Shown: in pieces, positions 1-8,897 of the stretch
Layout: each line of letters opens with the position of its first letter
Position numbering within the stretch: position 1 is the first letter of the stretch
NCBI RefSeq assembly: GCF_048264025.1
Contig: NZ_JBLXDN010000008.1
Location: 62,001 to 126,000, forward strand
DNA: 64,000 bases
Direction of reading: 5' to 3'
Source of the DNA: Nitrincola sp048264025
GTDB taxonomy: Bacteria > Pseudomonadota > Gammaproteobacteria > Pseudomonadales > Balneatricaceae
Made by a program: the position numbers and the translations under genes
Notes under the pieces: model-generated
What the model was told of the DNA's origin: nothing
What the model saw: the letters and a program-made list of their open reading frames with translations, nothing else
Database searches by the model: none

Positions 1-1
1 C

Positions 2-1276
2 GCCATTTATGCCAGTCCTGAGCGACTGGAACAGGACTTGACCCCAATGGGGGCTGAACGGGCTGGCAATGCAGCTGGCACTATTCCAGCCTGGGACGGT
101 GGCATAGCCCCTAGTGATGACCGCTATGCAAACCCGTTTGCTGATGAGCAACCCCTGTTTGTGATTACTGCTGACAACTATACAGACTACCAGGACCAGC
201 TTTCTGAAGGCCAGATAGCTCTGTTTCAACGCTATCCTGATAGCTTCAAGATACCCGTCTATCCAACCCACCGCACAGCGGCATTACCGGATAGCATCTA
301 TGCAGCAGCTAAACGCAATCTGGACAATGCCAGACTGACTGCCGATGGTAACGGTTTAGAAGGTTTCACTGAGGCGCTGGCCTTTCCGATTCCCGAGAAT
401 GGTCTACAGGTCATCTGGAACCACATGACCCGCTACCGGGGTGGCGCGCTGGAACGTACCTTTGTACAGGTTCCGGTACAAACCAATGGCAGTTTCACTC
501 CGGTACGCATCAACGAAAAACTCTCTTGGCCCAGCTATCTGAAAGACCAGGGCGAAGGCGAGCGCCATGACAATATTCTGTTCTTTTTTGTCCAGGAGGT
601 CACGGCACCTGCTCGACTGACCGGCAACATTCTTCTGGTACATGAAACCATGAACCAGATTACCCAACCGCGTCAGGCCTGGACCTACAATTCAGGGCAA
701 CGTCGGGTACGCCTGGCTCCCAACATTGCCTATGATGCGCCAGGCACAGCAACCGATGGCCAGCGCACCACAGATAACCTGGATATGTTCAATGGAGCAC
801 CAGACCGTTACGACTGGAATCTAGTCGGAAAACAGGAGTTGTATATTCCATATAACAGCTGGAAGTTGGCAGATCGCAACCTGCCCTACAGCGACCTGCT
901 CCATGCCGGCCACCTGAACCCGGATCATACCCGTTATGAACTACATCGAGTCTGGAAGCTTGAAGCCACGTTGAAAGATGGACAGCGCCATGTGTATGGC
1001 AAACGTACTTTTTATATTGATGAAGACACCTGGCAGATCGCCACCGTGGATCATTATGACGGGCGTGGAGAGCTCTGGCGTGTCGGTGAAATGCACCAGT
1101 TTCAGTACCGTGACGTTCAGGTACCCTGGGCAGTCGCTGAAACCTTCTACGATCTGCAATCTGGACGTTATCTGGTAGGCGGTCTGACTAATGAAGAAGG
1201 TATAGGCTATGACTTCAGTCAACGCTTTGATTACCGTGACTTCACCCCCCAGGCAATTCGCCGTATGGGACGCTAA
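2..1276 (+). CDS. DUF1329 family protein (5' end outside window)
   Basis: The reading frame is open from the first bases of the window, so the start and any signal peptide lie upstream; the TTG at 38 is an internal codon. The visible part (about 425 residues) has the hallmark opening of DUF1329 proteins, LTPMGAERAGNAAGTIPAWDGG, and the aromatic-rich strands typical of the family to the C-terminus. DUF1329 proteins are exported Pseudomonas-type proteins, sometimes named outer-membrane lipoprotein-sorting proteins, and their biochemical role is not established. The gene ends in a clear intrinsic terminator and converges on the NlpC/P60 gene. The family call is firm; no function is claimed. Confidence 0.8.
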   Translation, partial: AIYASPERLEQDLTPMGAERAGNAAGTIPAWDGGIAPSDDRYANPFADEQPLFVITADNYTDYQDQLSEGQIALFQRYPDSFKIPVYPTHRTAALPDSIYAAAKRNLDNARLTADGNGLEGFTEALAFPIPENGLQVIWNHMTRYRGGALERTFVQVPVQTNGSFTPVRINEKLSWPSYLKDQGEGERHDNILFFFVQEVTAPARLTGNILLVHETMNQITQPRQAWTYNSGQRRVRLAPNIAYDAPGTATDGQRTTDNLDMFNGAPDRYDWNLVGKQELYIPYNSWKLADRNLPYSDLLHAGHLNPDHTRYELHRVWKLEATLKDGQRHVYGKRTFYIDEDTWQIATVDHYDGRGELWRVGEMHQFQYRDVQVPWAVAETFYDLQSGRYLVGGLTNEEGIGYDFSQRFDYRDFTPQAIRRMGR

Positions 1277-1301
1277 TCGATAATCCTCAACGTTTAACTT
1301 A

Positions 1302-1326
1302 GCCCACCACTTAGGTGGGCTTTTTT
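1302..1326 (+). terminator. intrinsic terminator after the DUF1329 gene
   Basis: A perfect 7-bp stem GCCCACC/GGTGGGC with a 5-base loop is followed directly by six T residues on the plus strand. It lies 25 bases after the stop codon and its tail overlaps the end of the convergent NlpC/P60 gene. Confidence 0.85.
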
Positions 1327-1825
1327 ATAAGCTGGCTATCTGCAACGCATCAACTGGACGACGCGCCGTCCAGAAGTTACGTTTCCAGTAAGGATTATCC
1401 AGCTTGGAAATCATTACACCGCGACTGGTAGAAGCATGTAAAAATTCACCCTGACCCAGGTAGATGCCTACATGCTGAGTGCGCCCAGTATGGAAAAAAA
1501 CCAGATCCAAAGGCTGCAGAGCTTGGCGAGCAACGACATCACCAGTCGCGACTTGTTCGCTAGTGGTACGAGGCAACTGCACATCAAAAGCTTCGGTAAA
1601 GATACTCTGCACCAAGGCCGAGCAATCTACCCCCCGCTTGTCGGCCCCTCCCAGTCGGTAAGGGGTACCGACCCAGGCTTGATACTGTTGCTCCAGCACC
1701 AGACGAACATCACCCTGTAGCCCCGCCATTGTGGGCGCAGGCACCAATGGCTGGCTGACTTGTCGACCCGCAGAAAAACAACCTGTCAGCAATAATAGTA
1801 AAGTCAGAAGTAATATATTACGCAT
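1325..1825 (-). CDS. NlpC/P60 family lipoprotein (MepS/Spr-like peptidase)
   Basis: This is a predicted outer-membrane lipoprotein that cuts peptidoglycan peptide cross-links, by analogy with the MepS/Spr family. I place the start at the ATG at 1825, giving 166 residues, because it yields a clean signal with the lipobox LLTGC (Cys16); a longer frame opens only at a TTG at 1903. The NlpC/P60 catalytic triad is visible: Cys68 in GVDCSAL, His118 in TQHVGIYL and His130 in FLHAST. No strong Shine-Dalgarno precedes the start. The domain is intact. Whether it is the MepS orthologue or a paralogue cannot be settled here. Confidence 0.85.
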   Translation of the reverse strand: MRNILLLTLLLLLTGCFSAGRQVSQPLVPAPTMAGLQGDVRLVLEQQYQAWVGTPYRLGGADKRGVDCSALVQSIFTEAFDVQLPRTTSEQVATGDVVARQALQPLDLVFFHTGRTQHVGIYLGQGEFLHASTSRGVMISKLDNPYWKRNFWTARRPVDALQIASL

Positions 1826-2010
1826 AAATATAAGATTACTATGAGAATAATGCGCTAAAATAACTGAAAACCCCGAGACCAACAAGTGAATTTTATTATT
1901 CAACTCAGCCTGGTCACCACAACATTTTCATGACAACTCACGCTTTTATCCGACAAACCAGCCTATTTCTGCTAGCATTAGCGCAATTACAAGCAGGAGA
2001 AAGACCCTAA

Positions 2011-3375
2011 GTGTTTACTGATATCCAACTCAATGAGCGCCTCCAGAAAGCCCTGGATGCTCAAGGCATTACTACCCCAACAGCCGTCCAGCAAGCCACC
2101 ATTGCTCCCGCTCTCAGTGGCAAGGATCTAATGATCAGTGCGGTGACAGGCAGCGGTAAAACCTTTGCCTTTCTTTTGCCAATGCTACAACGTTTTATCG
2201 ACACACCATCGCCCAAAACAGCCACACGCGCACTGATTCTGGTACCCACACGAGAATTGGCCGAGCAGGTGGCTAAATCCTGTGGGCAGCTAGCCGCTTT
2301 CACTCAGATCAAATCACTGAGCATTTATGGGGGTGAAGGGTTCAAAGAGCAGGCAGCGAAACTGCGTAAAAATCCAGAAATTCTAGTGGCCACACCCGGT
2401 CGTTTAATTGAGCATCTGGAACACCAGACTATCGACCTCAGCGACCTGGAAATCCTGGTACTGGATGAAGCTGACCGAATGCTGGATATGGGTTTCAGTG
2501 AAGACGTACTGAAAATAGCCACCCAGTGCCGCCCAGAGCGTCAGACCTTACTGTTTTCAGCTACACTGAACACCGGCGACATTCACAACCTGACCCAACA
2601 AGTGATGAATAACCCTGAATCACTGTTACTCAGTGATGCCAGAACTCAGGTTGCAGCCATTACTCAACAAGCGATCCTGGCCGATGATGGCAAACACAAA
2701 GAACGACTCCTAAATCGCTTACTCAGCCAAGAAGTCTACAGTCGTGCATTGATATTCACCAACACCCGCGTTGCGGCCGATCAACTGGGTAATGTATTGC
2801 GCTACCAAAAACATCGCGCCGCGGTGTTACATGGTGATATGGATCAACCCAAACGACGCCAGGTACTAAATTTGTTCCGCGAAAACCGCATTCAGATATT
2901 AGTTGCCACAGACGTAGCGGCACGCGGACTGGATGTAGAAGGGATAGATCTGGTAGTGAACTTCGCTATGGCACGCAGCGGTGATGATTATGTGCACCGA
3001 ATCGGGCGAACCGGACGTGCTGGTGAAAGCGGTACAGCCATCTCGTTGATCGAGCCTTCAGAATGGAACCTGATGTGCAGTATTGAGCGTTATCTGAGAG
3101 TCAGTCTTGAACGTCGTACACTGTTAGGACTTGAGGGCAGTTTTAAGGGACCGGTTAAAACCAAGTCATCTGGTAAAGCCATCGGCAAGAAAAAACGCCC
3201 TGATGCTAAAAAGAAAGACGATGACAAACCTAAAGTTAAAAAACGTCTGCGGGATCAAAAAGCCATCGGCAAGCGTCGCAAGCCTCAAAGCACAGAGCCC
3301 CAAAACGCTGAACCCCAAATCCTTGACCAAGGCTTCGCACCCCTGAAAAAAAGAAAAGCACCTGACGCTGGGTGA
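2011..3375 (+). CDS. DEAD-box ATP-dependent RNA helicase (SrmB/RhlE-like)
   Basis: An ATP-dependent RNA helicase, likely acting in ribosome assembly or RNA turnover. All core motifs are present in order: Q-motif region PTAVQQ, Walker A AVTGSGKT, PTRELAEQ, ATPGRL, the DEAD box, SAT, and HRIGRTGRAG in the second RecA-like domain. The last 75 residues or so are rich in Lys and Arg, a typical RNA-binding tail. Translation starts at GTG 2011, preceded by AGGAG about 10 bases upstream. The 454-residue length suits SrmB or RhlE; I cannot tell which subfamily it belongs to. Confidence 0.9.
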   Translation: MFTDIQLNERLQKALDAQGITTPTAVQQATIAPALSGKDLMISAVTGSGKTFAFLLPMLQRFIDTPSPKTATRALILVPTRELAEQVAKSCGQLAAFTQIKSLSIYGGEGFKEQAAKLRKNPEILVATPGRLIEHLEHQTIDLSDLEILVLDEADRMLDMGFSEDVLKIATQCRPERQTLLFSATLNTGDIHNLTQQVMNNPESLLLSDARTQVAAITQQAILADDGKHKERLLNRLLSQEVYSRALIFTNTRVAADQLGNVLRYQKHRAAVLHGDMDQPKRRQVLNLFRENRIQILVATDVAARGLDVEGIDLVVNFAMARSGDDYVHRIGRTGRAGESGTAISLIEPSEWNLMCSIERYLRVSLERRTLLGLEGSFKGPVKTKSSGKAIGKKKRPDAKKKDDDKPKVKKRLRDQKAIGKRRKPQSTEPQNAEPQILDQGFAPLKKRKAPDAG

Positions 3376-3431
3376 AACATCAGGTGCTAAAGGTACAGTT
3401 CTATGCTGTGACGGAGAGTTTAACGTCACAG
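3357..3431 (+). other. two tandem hairpins after the helicase gene
   Basis: Two inverted repeats follow each other. The first is AGCACCTGA/TCAGGTGCT (3357-3365 and 3380-3388), which spans the helicase stop codon. The second is CTGTGACG/CGTCACAG (3406-3413 and 3424-3431). Neither has a T-run, so they may stabilise the mRNA 3' end or act as weak or Rho-assisted terminators. The rest of the gap up to 3564 shows only the ribosome binding site of the next gene. Confidence 0.5.
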
Positions 3432-3564
3432 CAGACTGTATAAACTGACCTGCATCAACAAATTAGTTATCTCTGATTAATTTACACAAATACAACTTTC
3501 GCCTAACGCTCAATCGTGCGGTTTTCCTCTAAAATAGACCTAGAGATGAGGAGAAAGATAATTT

Positions 3565-4488
3565 ATGACAACTGCATACATCACGCACGAAGACTGCCTG
3601 CTCCATAACATGGGGCCGGACCATCCGGAAAGTCCGGTGCGCTTGCAGGCAATCCGCAAGGTGCTGGAGCGTACCGGTCTCATGGACCACATGGACCAAC
3701 TCACGGCTGTGCCTGCAACTGCCGAGCAAATCCAGCTGGCACACGCTAAGCTGCACCAGAAAAAACTGGAGATGAAGCTGCCGCGTGAAGGGGTTGTCTA
3801 TACCGATGAAGACACGGCACTCTGCCCTCACTCCCTTGATGCCGCCCACCTGGCGGTAGGCGGTGTCATACTGGCCACCAATCGGGTACTGTCTGGGAAA
3901 GCACAGAATGCATTTTGCGCTGTCAGACCACCGGGACACCATGCCGAATACAATCTCCCCATGGGCTTTTGTTTCTACAACAACGTGGCCATCGGCGCCT
4001 GTCACGCGCTACTGCAGGAGGGCATTGAACGCGTTGCGGTACTGGACTTTGACGTACACCATTGCAATGGCACTGTAGATATCTTCAAAGACCGTCCAGA
4101 AGTACTGGTATGCTCAACCTTCCAGTATCCCTATTACCCGGAACGCTACTGTGAAATCGAGCGCCCCAATATCGTCAATTGCCCGATAGCCGCTCATTCC
4201 GACAACTTAGTGTTCCGCAAAGCCATTGAAGAATGCTGGCTGCCCGCATTGGAAGCGCATAAACCAGATATTATTTTTATCTCTGCCGGATTTGATGCGC
4301 ACAAGGAAGATCCTATGGCCGACTTAAACCTGGATGAAGAAGACTATCGCTGGGTAACACAACAGATTATGCAGATGGCGGAAAAGCACAGCCAAAAGCG
4401 TATCGTCTCAGTTCTGGAGGGGGGCTACAATCCGGTTGCACTGGCTTTCAGTGTACAGGCACATCTTGAAGTTCTGGCTGGTTTTTAA
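3565..4488 (+). CDS. histone deacetylase-like amidohydrolase (AcuC/AphA superfamily)
   Basis: A zinc hydrolase of the arginase/deacetylase superfamily, expected to remove acyl groups from acetylated polyamines, lysines or small molecules. The zinc and charge-relay residues can be read: His125-His126 in RPPGHHAE, Asp163 and His165 in DFDVHHCNGT, Asp244 in SAGFDAH and the transition-state Tyr288 in EGGYN. The length of 307 residues is normal for bacterial HDAC-like proteins. GAGGAG lies about 10 bases before the ATG. The gene stands alone and converges on dctM; the substrate cannot be inferred. Confidence 0.88.
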   Translation: MTTAYITHEDCLLHNMGPDHPESPVRLQAIRKVLERTGLMDHMDQLTAVPATAEQIQLAHAKLHQKKLEMKLPREGVVYTDEDTALCPHSLDAAHLAVGGVILATNRVLSGKAQNAFCAVRPPGHHAEYNLPMGFCFYNNVAIGACHALLQEGIERVAVLDFDVHHCNGTVDIFKDRPEVLVCSTFQYPYYPERYCEIERPNIVNCPIAAHSDNLVFRKAIEECWLPALEAHKPDIIFISAGFDAHKEDPMADLNLDEEDYRWVTQQIMQMAEKHSQKRIVSVLEGGYNPVALAFSVQAHLEVLAGF

Positions 4489-4500
4489 ACCAGCCTCTTT
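4476..4500 (+). terminator. intrinsic terminator overlapping the HDAC-like stop codon
   Basis: A 9-bp perfect stem GGCTGGTTT/AAACCAGCC (4476-4495) with a 2-base loop contains the TAA stop and is followed by TCTTTC. A second stem GGAGAG/CTCTCC (4515-4520 and 4532-4537) followed by TTT lies just downstream, before the end of the convergent dctM gene. Confidence 0.65.
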
Positions 4501-4544
4501 CACCCATATAGATCGGAGAGAGCTTCCTGCCCTCTCCTTTCGTA

Positions 4545-5939
4545 TCAGCGCCCGTAAATCATATCCGGCAACCAGGTAATCAGGCCGGGGAAAATAATCA
4601 ACAGCGCTATAGCCACGACCTGAAGCACCACAAAAGGCATGGCTCCCAGGTATATATGCCGCGTGGTAATAGCATCAGGGGCGACACCACGTAAATAGAA
4701 CAATGAAAATCCAAACGGCGGTGTCAGGAAGCTGGTCTGAAGATTAACCGCCACCATAACCCCTAGCCAAACGGGATCAATATCCATCATCAGCAAAATC
4801 GGCGCTGTAATCGGGATGACTAAGAAGATAATTTCAAAGGTATCCAGAATAAAGCCCAACAGGAACATCAGCAGCATCACAAATATAATCGCGCCCAGCT
4901 TTCCTCCCGGCAGACTGTTGAGGAAATCACTAACCAGTTCTTCACCACCCATCATCCGGAACACCAACGAAAACACGGAGGCACCGATCAGAATAATAAA
5001 GATCATTGTCGTGGTGTTGGCGGTAGCAAACATTACCTGACGAATATTTGTAAAGGTCAGTCTGCGTCGAAGTGCAGCCAACAGAATGGCCCCTACAGCA
5101 CCGACAGAGGCTGATTCAGTTGGTGTTGCCACGCCCCCCAGAATCGAGCCCAATACTGCAATAATTAATACCAGGGGTGGTAATAGGGTAAAAATAACAT
5201 CATGAAATAGTCGCTTGCGCTCCTCAGCTGTCACTTCAAGCGCAGGACAGGTTTCAGGGTGACGAATCGCCTTGTAGATCATATAGAGCATATAAATGCC
5301 CACCAACATCAGCCCGGGGATGAATGCACCGGCAAACAAGTCCCCCACTGAAACGGGCGTCGGGGCAAAATTCCCCTTAGACATCTGCACTTGCTGATTA
5401 ACACCCGCCAGCATGTCACCCATAAAGATCAACACTGTAGACGGTGGAATAATCTGCCCCAAAGTACCTGAAGCACAAATTACGCCGGTGGCTAATTTAG
5501 GATCATAGCCAGCCCGCATCATCGCTGGCAGAGACAACAACCCCATAGTGACCACAGTGGCCCCGACAATACCCGTCGACGCCGCAAGCAACGCACCCAC
5601 CACAATGACTGATAAGCCCAAACCACCACGTAGTTTACCGAACAAGCGCCCCATGGTAATCAGCAACTGCTCAGCGATACCGGATCGCTCCAGCATCATC
5701 CCCATGAAGATAAATAAGGGTACAGCAACTAATACCTCATTCAACATGACCCCTATGTAACGGGGAGCCAAACTTGAGAGGTTAGACAAATCAAACACGC
5801 CGAGTGCATGACCGATAGCGGCAAAAATGACCGATGTACCCGCCAATGAAAAAGCCACCGGGAAACCCATCATCAAGACACCAATGATGGAGAAAAACAT
5901 TAATAATGAGAGGATTTCACCCAATAGAACCGGATCCAT
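4545..5939 (-). CDS. dctM: TRAP transporter large membrane subunit (DctM family)
   Basis: The large, ion-coupled transport subunit of a tripartite ATP-independent periplasmic transporter in the inner membrane. The 464-residue protein is almost entirely hydrophobic helices, with the family signature GTLGQIIPPST and paired inverted halves. It pairs with DctQ and a periplasmic binding protein; TRAP systems are normally driven by the Na+ gradient. The start lies 2 bases after the dctQ stop, so the two are co-translated. The likely binding-protein partner is the TakP-like gene at 7736-8830 on the other strand, suggesting a 2-oxo acid substrate; this pairing is inferred. Confidence 0.9.
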   Translation of the reverse strand: MDPVLLGEILSLLMFFSIIGVLMMGFPVAFSLAGTSVIFAAIGHALGVFDLSNLSSLAPRYIGVMLNEVLVAVPLFIFMGMMLERSGIAEQLLITMGRLFGKLRGGLGLSVIVVGALLAASTGIVGATVVTMGLLSLPAMMRAGYDPKLATGVICASGTLGQIIPPSTVLIFMGDMLAGVNQQVQMSKGNFAPTPVSVGDLFAGAFIPGLMLVGIYMLYMIYKAIRHPETCPALEVTAEERKRLFHDVIFTLLPPLVLIIAVLGSILGGVATPTESASVGAVGAILLAALRRRLTFTNIRQVMFATANTTTMIFIILIGASVFSLVFRMMGGEELVSDFLNSLPGGKLGAIIFVMLLMFLLGFILDTFEIIFLVIPITAPILLMMDIDPVWLGVMVAVNLQTSFLTPPFGFSLFYLRGVAPDAITTRHIYLGAMPFVVLQVVAIALLIIFPGLITWLPDMIYGR

Positions 5940-5941
5940 AT

Positions 5942-6490
5942 TTAGCCCCCTTCCTTGTAGCGATAGCTTTCAGGGACCAGCGCTTCATTATTACTCAGGA
6001 TTAAAATACTGCGCATTACCATAGCCAAAGCCTGTAAGGCTACTACAGCAACGAACACTAGGATAAATGACTTCACCACATAAAGACCCGGCATGCCGCC
6101 GAAATTAGCAGACCCCTCCATGAAACGCCAAGAGCGCTGTACGTAGGGCAAGCTGTAAATAGTAATGATGTACAAGAAAGGCGCAATGAACACAATCGCA
6201 CCGATCATATCGATCAGCGCTTTACGGCGTATGCCTGCGGGGCGGTAAAAGATATCCACACGTACATGGCCATTTTGCGACAACGTAAAGCCGGCTATAC
6301 CCATGAACATCATGCCATTGAGCCAGACATACAAATCTTGCATCCAGACAAAGCCACTGGAGAAAAAATAACGCATTACGACTACCGTGAAACAGACCAG
6401 CACAATTCCTAGAGAAAACCAGGAAAACACATGACCCAGTATCAGGTTGATCCGGCAAATCAACCGAATCAGTAAGGAGAGCATTTTCAT
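5942..6490 (-). CDS. dctQ: TRAP transporter small membrane subunit (DctQ family)
   Basis: The small four-helix membrane subunit that scaffolds DctM in TRAP transporters. The 182-residue protein has four hydrophobic segments and the family-type stretch VWLNGMMFMGIAGF followed by NGHVRVDI. GAGAGG precedes the ATG at 6490. It is first in a two-gene unit with dctM. Its upstream region is shared with the divergent EamA gene and holds a 16-bp palindrome. Confidence 0.88.
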   Translation of the reverse strand: MKMLSLLIRLICRINLILGHVFSWFSLGIVLVCFTVVVMRYFFSSGFVWMQDLYVWLNGMMFMGIAGFTLSQNGHVRVDIFYRPAGIRRKALIDMIGAIVFIAPFLYIITIYSLPYVQRSWRFMEGSANFGGMPGLYVVKSFILVFVAVVALQALAMVMRSILILSNNEALVPESYRYKEGG

Positions 6491-6607
6491 ACTACCTCTC
6501 AGGGTTTCTATTGTTTTTGTTTAAGCATAGAGTAAGCACCATCAGGATCATACACAAGCCTGGCTGGCTGCGGTTAAACTGTCATGATTTTTTGCCAAAG
6601 TGTCGCG

Positions 6608-6623
6608 TTTATACCGGTATAAA
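6608..6623. promoter_or_regulatory. 16-bp perfect palindrome between dctQ and the EamA gene
   Basis: The sequence TTTATACCGGTATAAA is a perfect 16-bp inverted repeat in the 234-base gap between divergently transcribed dctQM and the EamA exporter gene. It has no loop, so it looks like a dimeric-regulator site rather than a terminator. No regulator gene lies next to it, so the binding protein is unknown. Confidence 0.5.
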
Positions 6624-6724
6624 TGGCATCGGTCAAATATTAACTTCAGCAAACCGGTCCCACGCGCTTGAAAGCAAGATGAATACAGGTTCAAATAGAG
6701 CTACAAAAAAATTAAGATTAACGC

Positions 6725-7648
6725 ATGCAACTAAAATCTGAACACTTAGCCTATCTACTGCTTGCCACTACAACCCTGTTTTGGGGCGGCAACTTTATTG
6801 TTGGCCGCGCCGTTTCTGCCGAGATACCTCCGATTGCCCTCGCTTGGTGGCGGTGGTTATTTGCACTGTTGGTCATCCTGCCGTTTACGGCTAAATCTCT
6901 CTGGCAACTTCGTCACCTGATTCGCCAACACTGGCTGTACCTTGTCGGTGTATCAATTCTTGGGGTTACTAACTTTAATACCTTTGTCTATTTAGGCCTG
7001 CAAACATCCACAGCAACGGATGCGGTATTATTACTTTCAGCAACACCCATCATTATTCTACTGTTTTCCCGCCTGTTGTTTAACGAACCCATCAGCAGTC
7101 GACAGCTACTTGGTATAATCCTGTCACTAAGTGGTGTTCTGGTCATTATTACCGGCGGGGTGCCCACTAATATTGCCGCTGTTTTTCAAGGTGCCATGAG
7201 CAGCTTGTGGATACTGGCCGCCGTCATTAGCTGGTCACTATACTCTGTACTGTTGCGTAAACGCTCTGCTGACATAGGTGGACAGGTATTTTTCGCCATT
7301 ACTGTGATCATTGGCTGGACGATAATCACGCCCTTTTACCTGTACGAACATCACATCATAGAAAAAACCCTGCCATTCACAGCGAGTGCATTCTACAGCA
7401 TCGTTTATGTGGGTTTATTCGCTTCGGTATTTGCGTTTTTGTTCTGGAATCGCGGGGTAGAAATCCTCGGAGCCAACCGCGCAGGTAACTTTATTCATTT
7501 AATTCCGGTTTGGGCCCTGCTTCTGGCAAGTCTGATTCTGGGAGAAAATATGTACTGGTTTCACTGGCTAGGTATTTTGCTGATCTTTTCCGGGATCGGA
7601 CTGGCTAGTCTGAAAAGGTCAACGCAGACAACTGTAGCGACCCGTTAG
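6725..7648 (+). CDS. EamA/DMT family transporter
   Basis: An inner-membrane drug/metabolite transporter family protein of 307 residues, with about ten hydrophobic helices arranged as two EamA repeats. The first repeat starts with LFWGGNFIVGRAVSAEIPP and the second with LAAVISWSLYSVLLRK; a FWNRGVEILGANRAG signature lies near residue 245. Such proteins usually export amino acids, metabolites or drugs, and the substrate cannot be read from sequence. The gene is placed oddly between the two halves of a TRAP system, on the strand of the binding protein. Confidence 0.85.
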   Translation: MQLKSEHLAYLLLATTTLFWGGNFIVGRAVSAEIPPIALAWWRWLFALLVILPFTAKSLWQLRHLIRQHWLYLVGVSILGVTNFNTFVYLGLQTSTATDAVLLLSATPIIILLFSRLLFNEPISSRQLLGIILSLSGVLVIITGGVPTNIAAVFQGAMSSLWILAAVISWSLYSVLLRKRSADIGGQVFFAITVIIGWTIITPFYLYEHHIIEKTLPFTASAFYSIVYVGLFASVFAFLFWNRGVEILGANRAGNFIHLIPVWALLLASLILGENMYWFHWLGILLIFSGIGLASLKRSTQTTVATR

Positions 7649-7735
7649 TTAATTTTGATGGCTGGAATAGTCGATATTTGTGCGCTTCTAGTCTAAATTA
7701 ACCCTGCAAAACAATAACTCTAATGGAGATTTCCC

Positions 7736-8830
7736 ATGAAACGTCGTAGTTTTATTAAAGGTGCCGCCATAGGCGCTGGCGTAGCTGCAACCTCGGTCGC
7801 TGCACCGGCTATAGCACAACGCCGTATTACCTGGCGCATGGTCACTACCTGGCCACGTAATTTCCCAGGTCTGGGTACTGGCGCACAACGCCTTGCCGAT
7901 CGTATTACCGCCATGTCCGAAGGTCGGCTGACAGTTCAGGTTTTTTCAGCCGGTGAACTGGTTCCTGCTTTAGGCACATTCGATGCCGTTATCGAAGGCT
8001 CAGCTGAAATGAGCCATGGTGCATCCTACTACTGGCAAAACAAAAGCCAGGCAACCGCCTTCTTTACCGGTGTACCCTATGGCATGACCTCGCGAGAGCT
8101 GGCTGCCTGGATGCGTTATATGGGTGGCCAGGAAGTCTGGGATGAAGTGTATGACCAATTTGGTGTAAAAGGCTTCCTTTCTGGTGACACAGGCACCCAG
8201 GCAGGTGGCTGGTTTCGTAAAGAACTGACCGGCCTCAGTGACATCCAGGGGATGAAATTCCGTACCCCAGGACTCGGTGGTCAGGTATGGCAGCGCATGG
8301 GTGCTACCGTAGTCAACATGGCTGGCGGTGAAATCTACGCCGCACTGCAATCTGGTGCATTGGACGCCGCTGAGTTTGTTGGTCCTTACAATGACCTGGC
8401 ACTGGGCTTCCACCAGATCTGCAAAGACTACTACTTCCCCAGCTTTATTGAACCAGGCCTGGCAACTGAACTTGTCGTTAATAAAGAGAAGTTCGCCGCA
8501 CTACCCGCTGATCTGCAGGCTATCGTTGAGTCCGCCTGTCAAGCTGAGTACGACCAGGTGGCTTCAGAGTTCTACGCCAACGACCCCATTGCTCTGAAAA
8601 CACTGGTTGAACAGCACGGTGTGCGCGTGCACCAGTTCCCGGACGAGATCCTTGAAGCCGGTGCTAAAGCAGCCATGGATATCCTGTCAGAGATTCGTGA
8701 AGGTGGTGATGCACTGACCAAGAAAACCGCCGAAAGCTTTGTCAGCGCCCTGAACATTCTGCGTACGCGTACTGACAATACAGACCAGGCATTTCTGGCG
8801 GCCAGAGCGAAGTACTTCAAACTGGACTAA
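7736..8830 (+). CDS. TRAP transporter periplasmic binding protein (TakP-like)
   Basis: The extracytoplasmic solute receptor of a TRAP transporter. The N-terminus KRRSFIK followed by a hydrophobic stretch and APAIA is a twin-arginine signal peptide, which suggests folded export. The body closely recalls Rhodobacter TakP, the 2-oxo acid/pyruvate receptor: VFSAGELVP, GGWFRKEL, IQGMKFRTPG, AGGEIYAALQSG and EFVGPYNDLALGF. The length of 364 residues is typical. ATGGAG lies about 10 bases before the ATG at 7736. It ends in a strong terminator. Its nearest membrane partners are dctQM, 1.2 kb away on the other strand. The family is certain; the 2-oxo acid specificity is by resemblance from memory. Confidence 0.88.
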   Translation: MKRRSFIKGAAIGAGVAATSVAAPAIAQRRITWRMVTTWPRNFPGLGTGAQRLADRITAMSEGRLTVQVFSAGELVPALGTFDAVIEGSAEMSHGASYYWQNKSQATAFFTGVPYGMTSRELAAWMRYMGGQEVWDEVYDQFGVKGFLSGDTGTQAGGWFRKELTGLSDIQGMKFRTPGLGGQVWQRMGATVVNMAGGEIYAALQSGALDAAEFVGPYNDLALGFHQICKDYYFPSFIEPGLATELVVNKEKFAALPADLQAIVESACQAEYDQVASEFYANDPIALKTLVEQHGVRVHQFPDEILEAGAKAAMDILSEIREGGDALTKKTAESFVSALNILRTRTDNTDQAFLAARAKYFKLD

Positions 8831-8846
8831 TCTGGATCATTCATAC

Positions 8847-8880
8847 AAAAAGGGCTGCAATTGCAGCCCTTTTTTTTAAA
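8847..8880. terminator. bidirectional terminator between the TakP-like gene and oadB
   Basis: A 9-bp perfect stem GGGCTGCAA/TTGCAGCCC (8852-8869) without extra loop bases is flanked by A5 on the left and T8 on the right. It can therefore terminate both the TakP-like gene on the plus strand and the convergent oad operon on the minus strand. Confidence 0.88.
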
Positions 8881-8897
8881 AAAACTTACATCAAGAA

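Noticed and set aside
6511..6741. 76-residue frame in the dctQ-EamA gap
   Set aside because: No ribosome binding site, no recognisable motif, and it covers the palindrome and control region and runs into the EamA gene.
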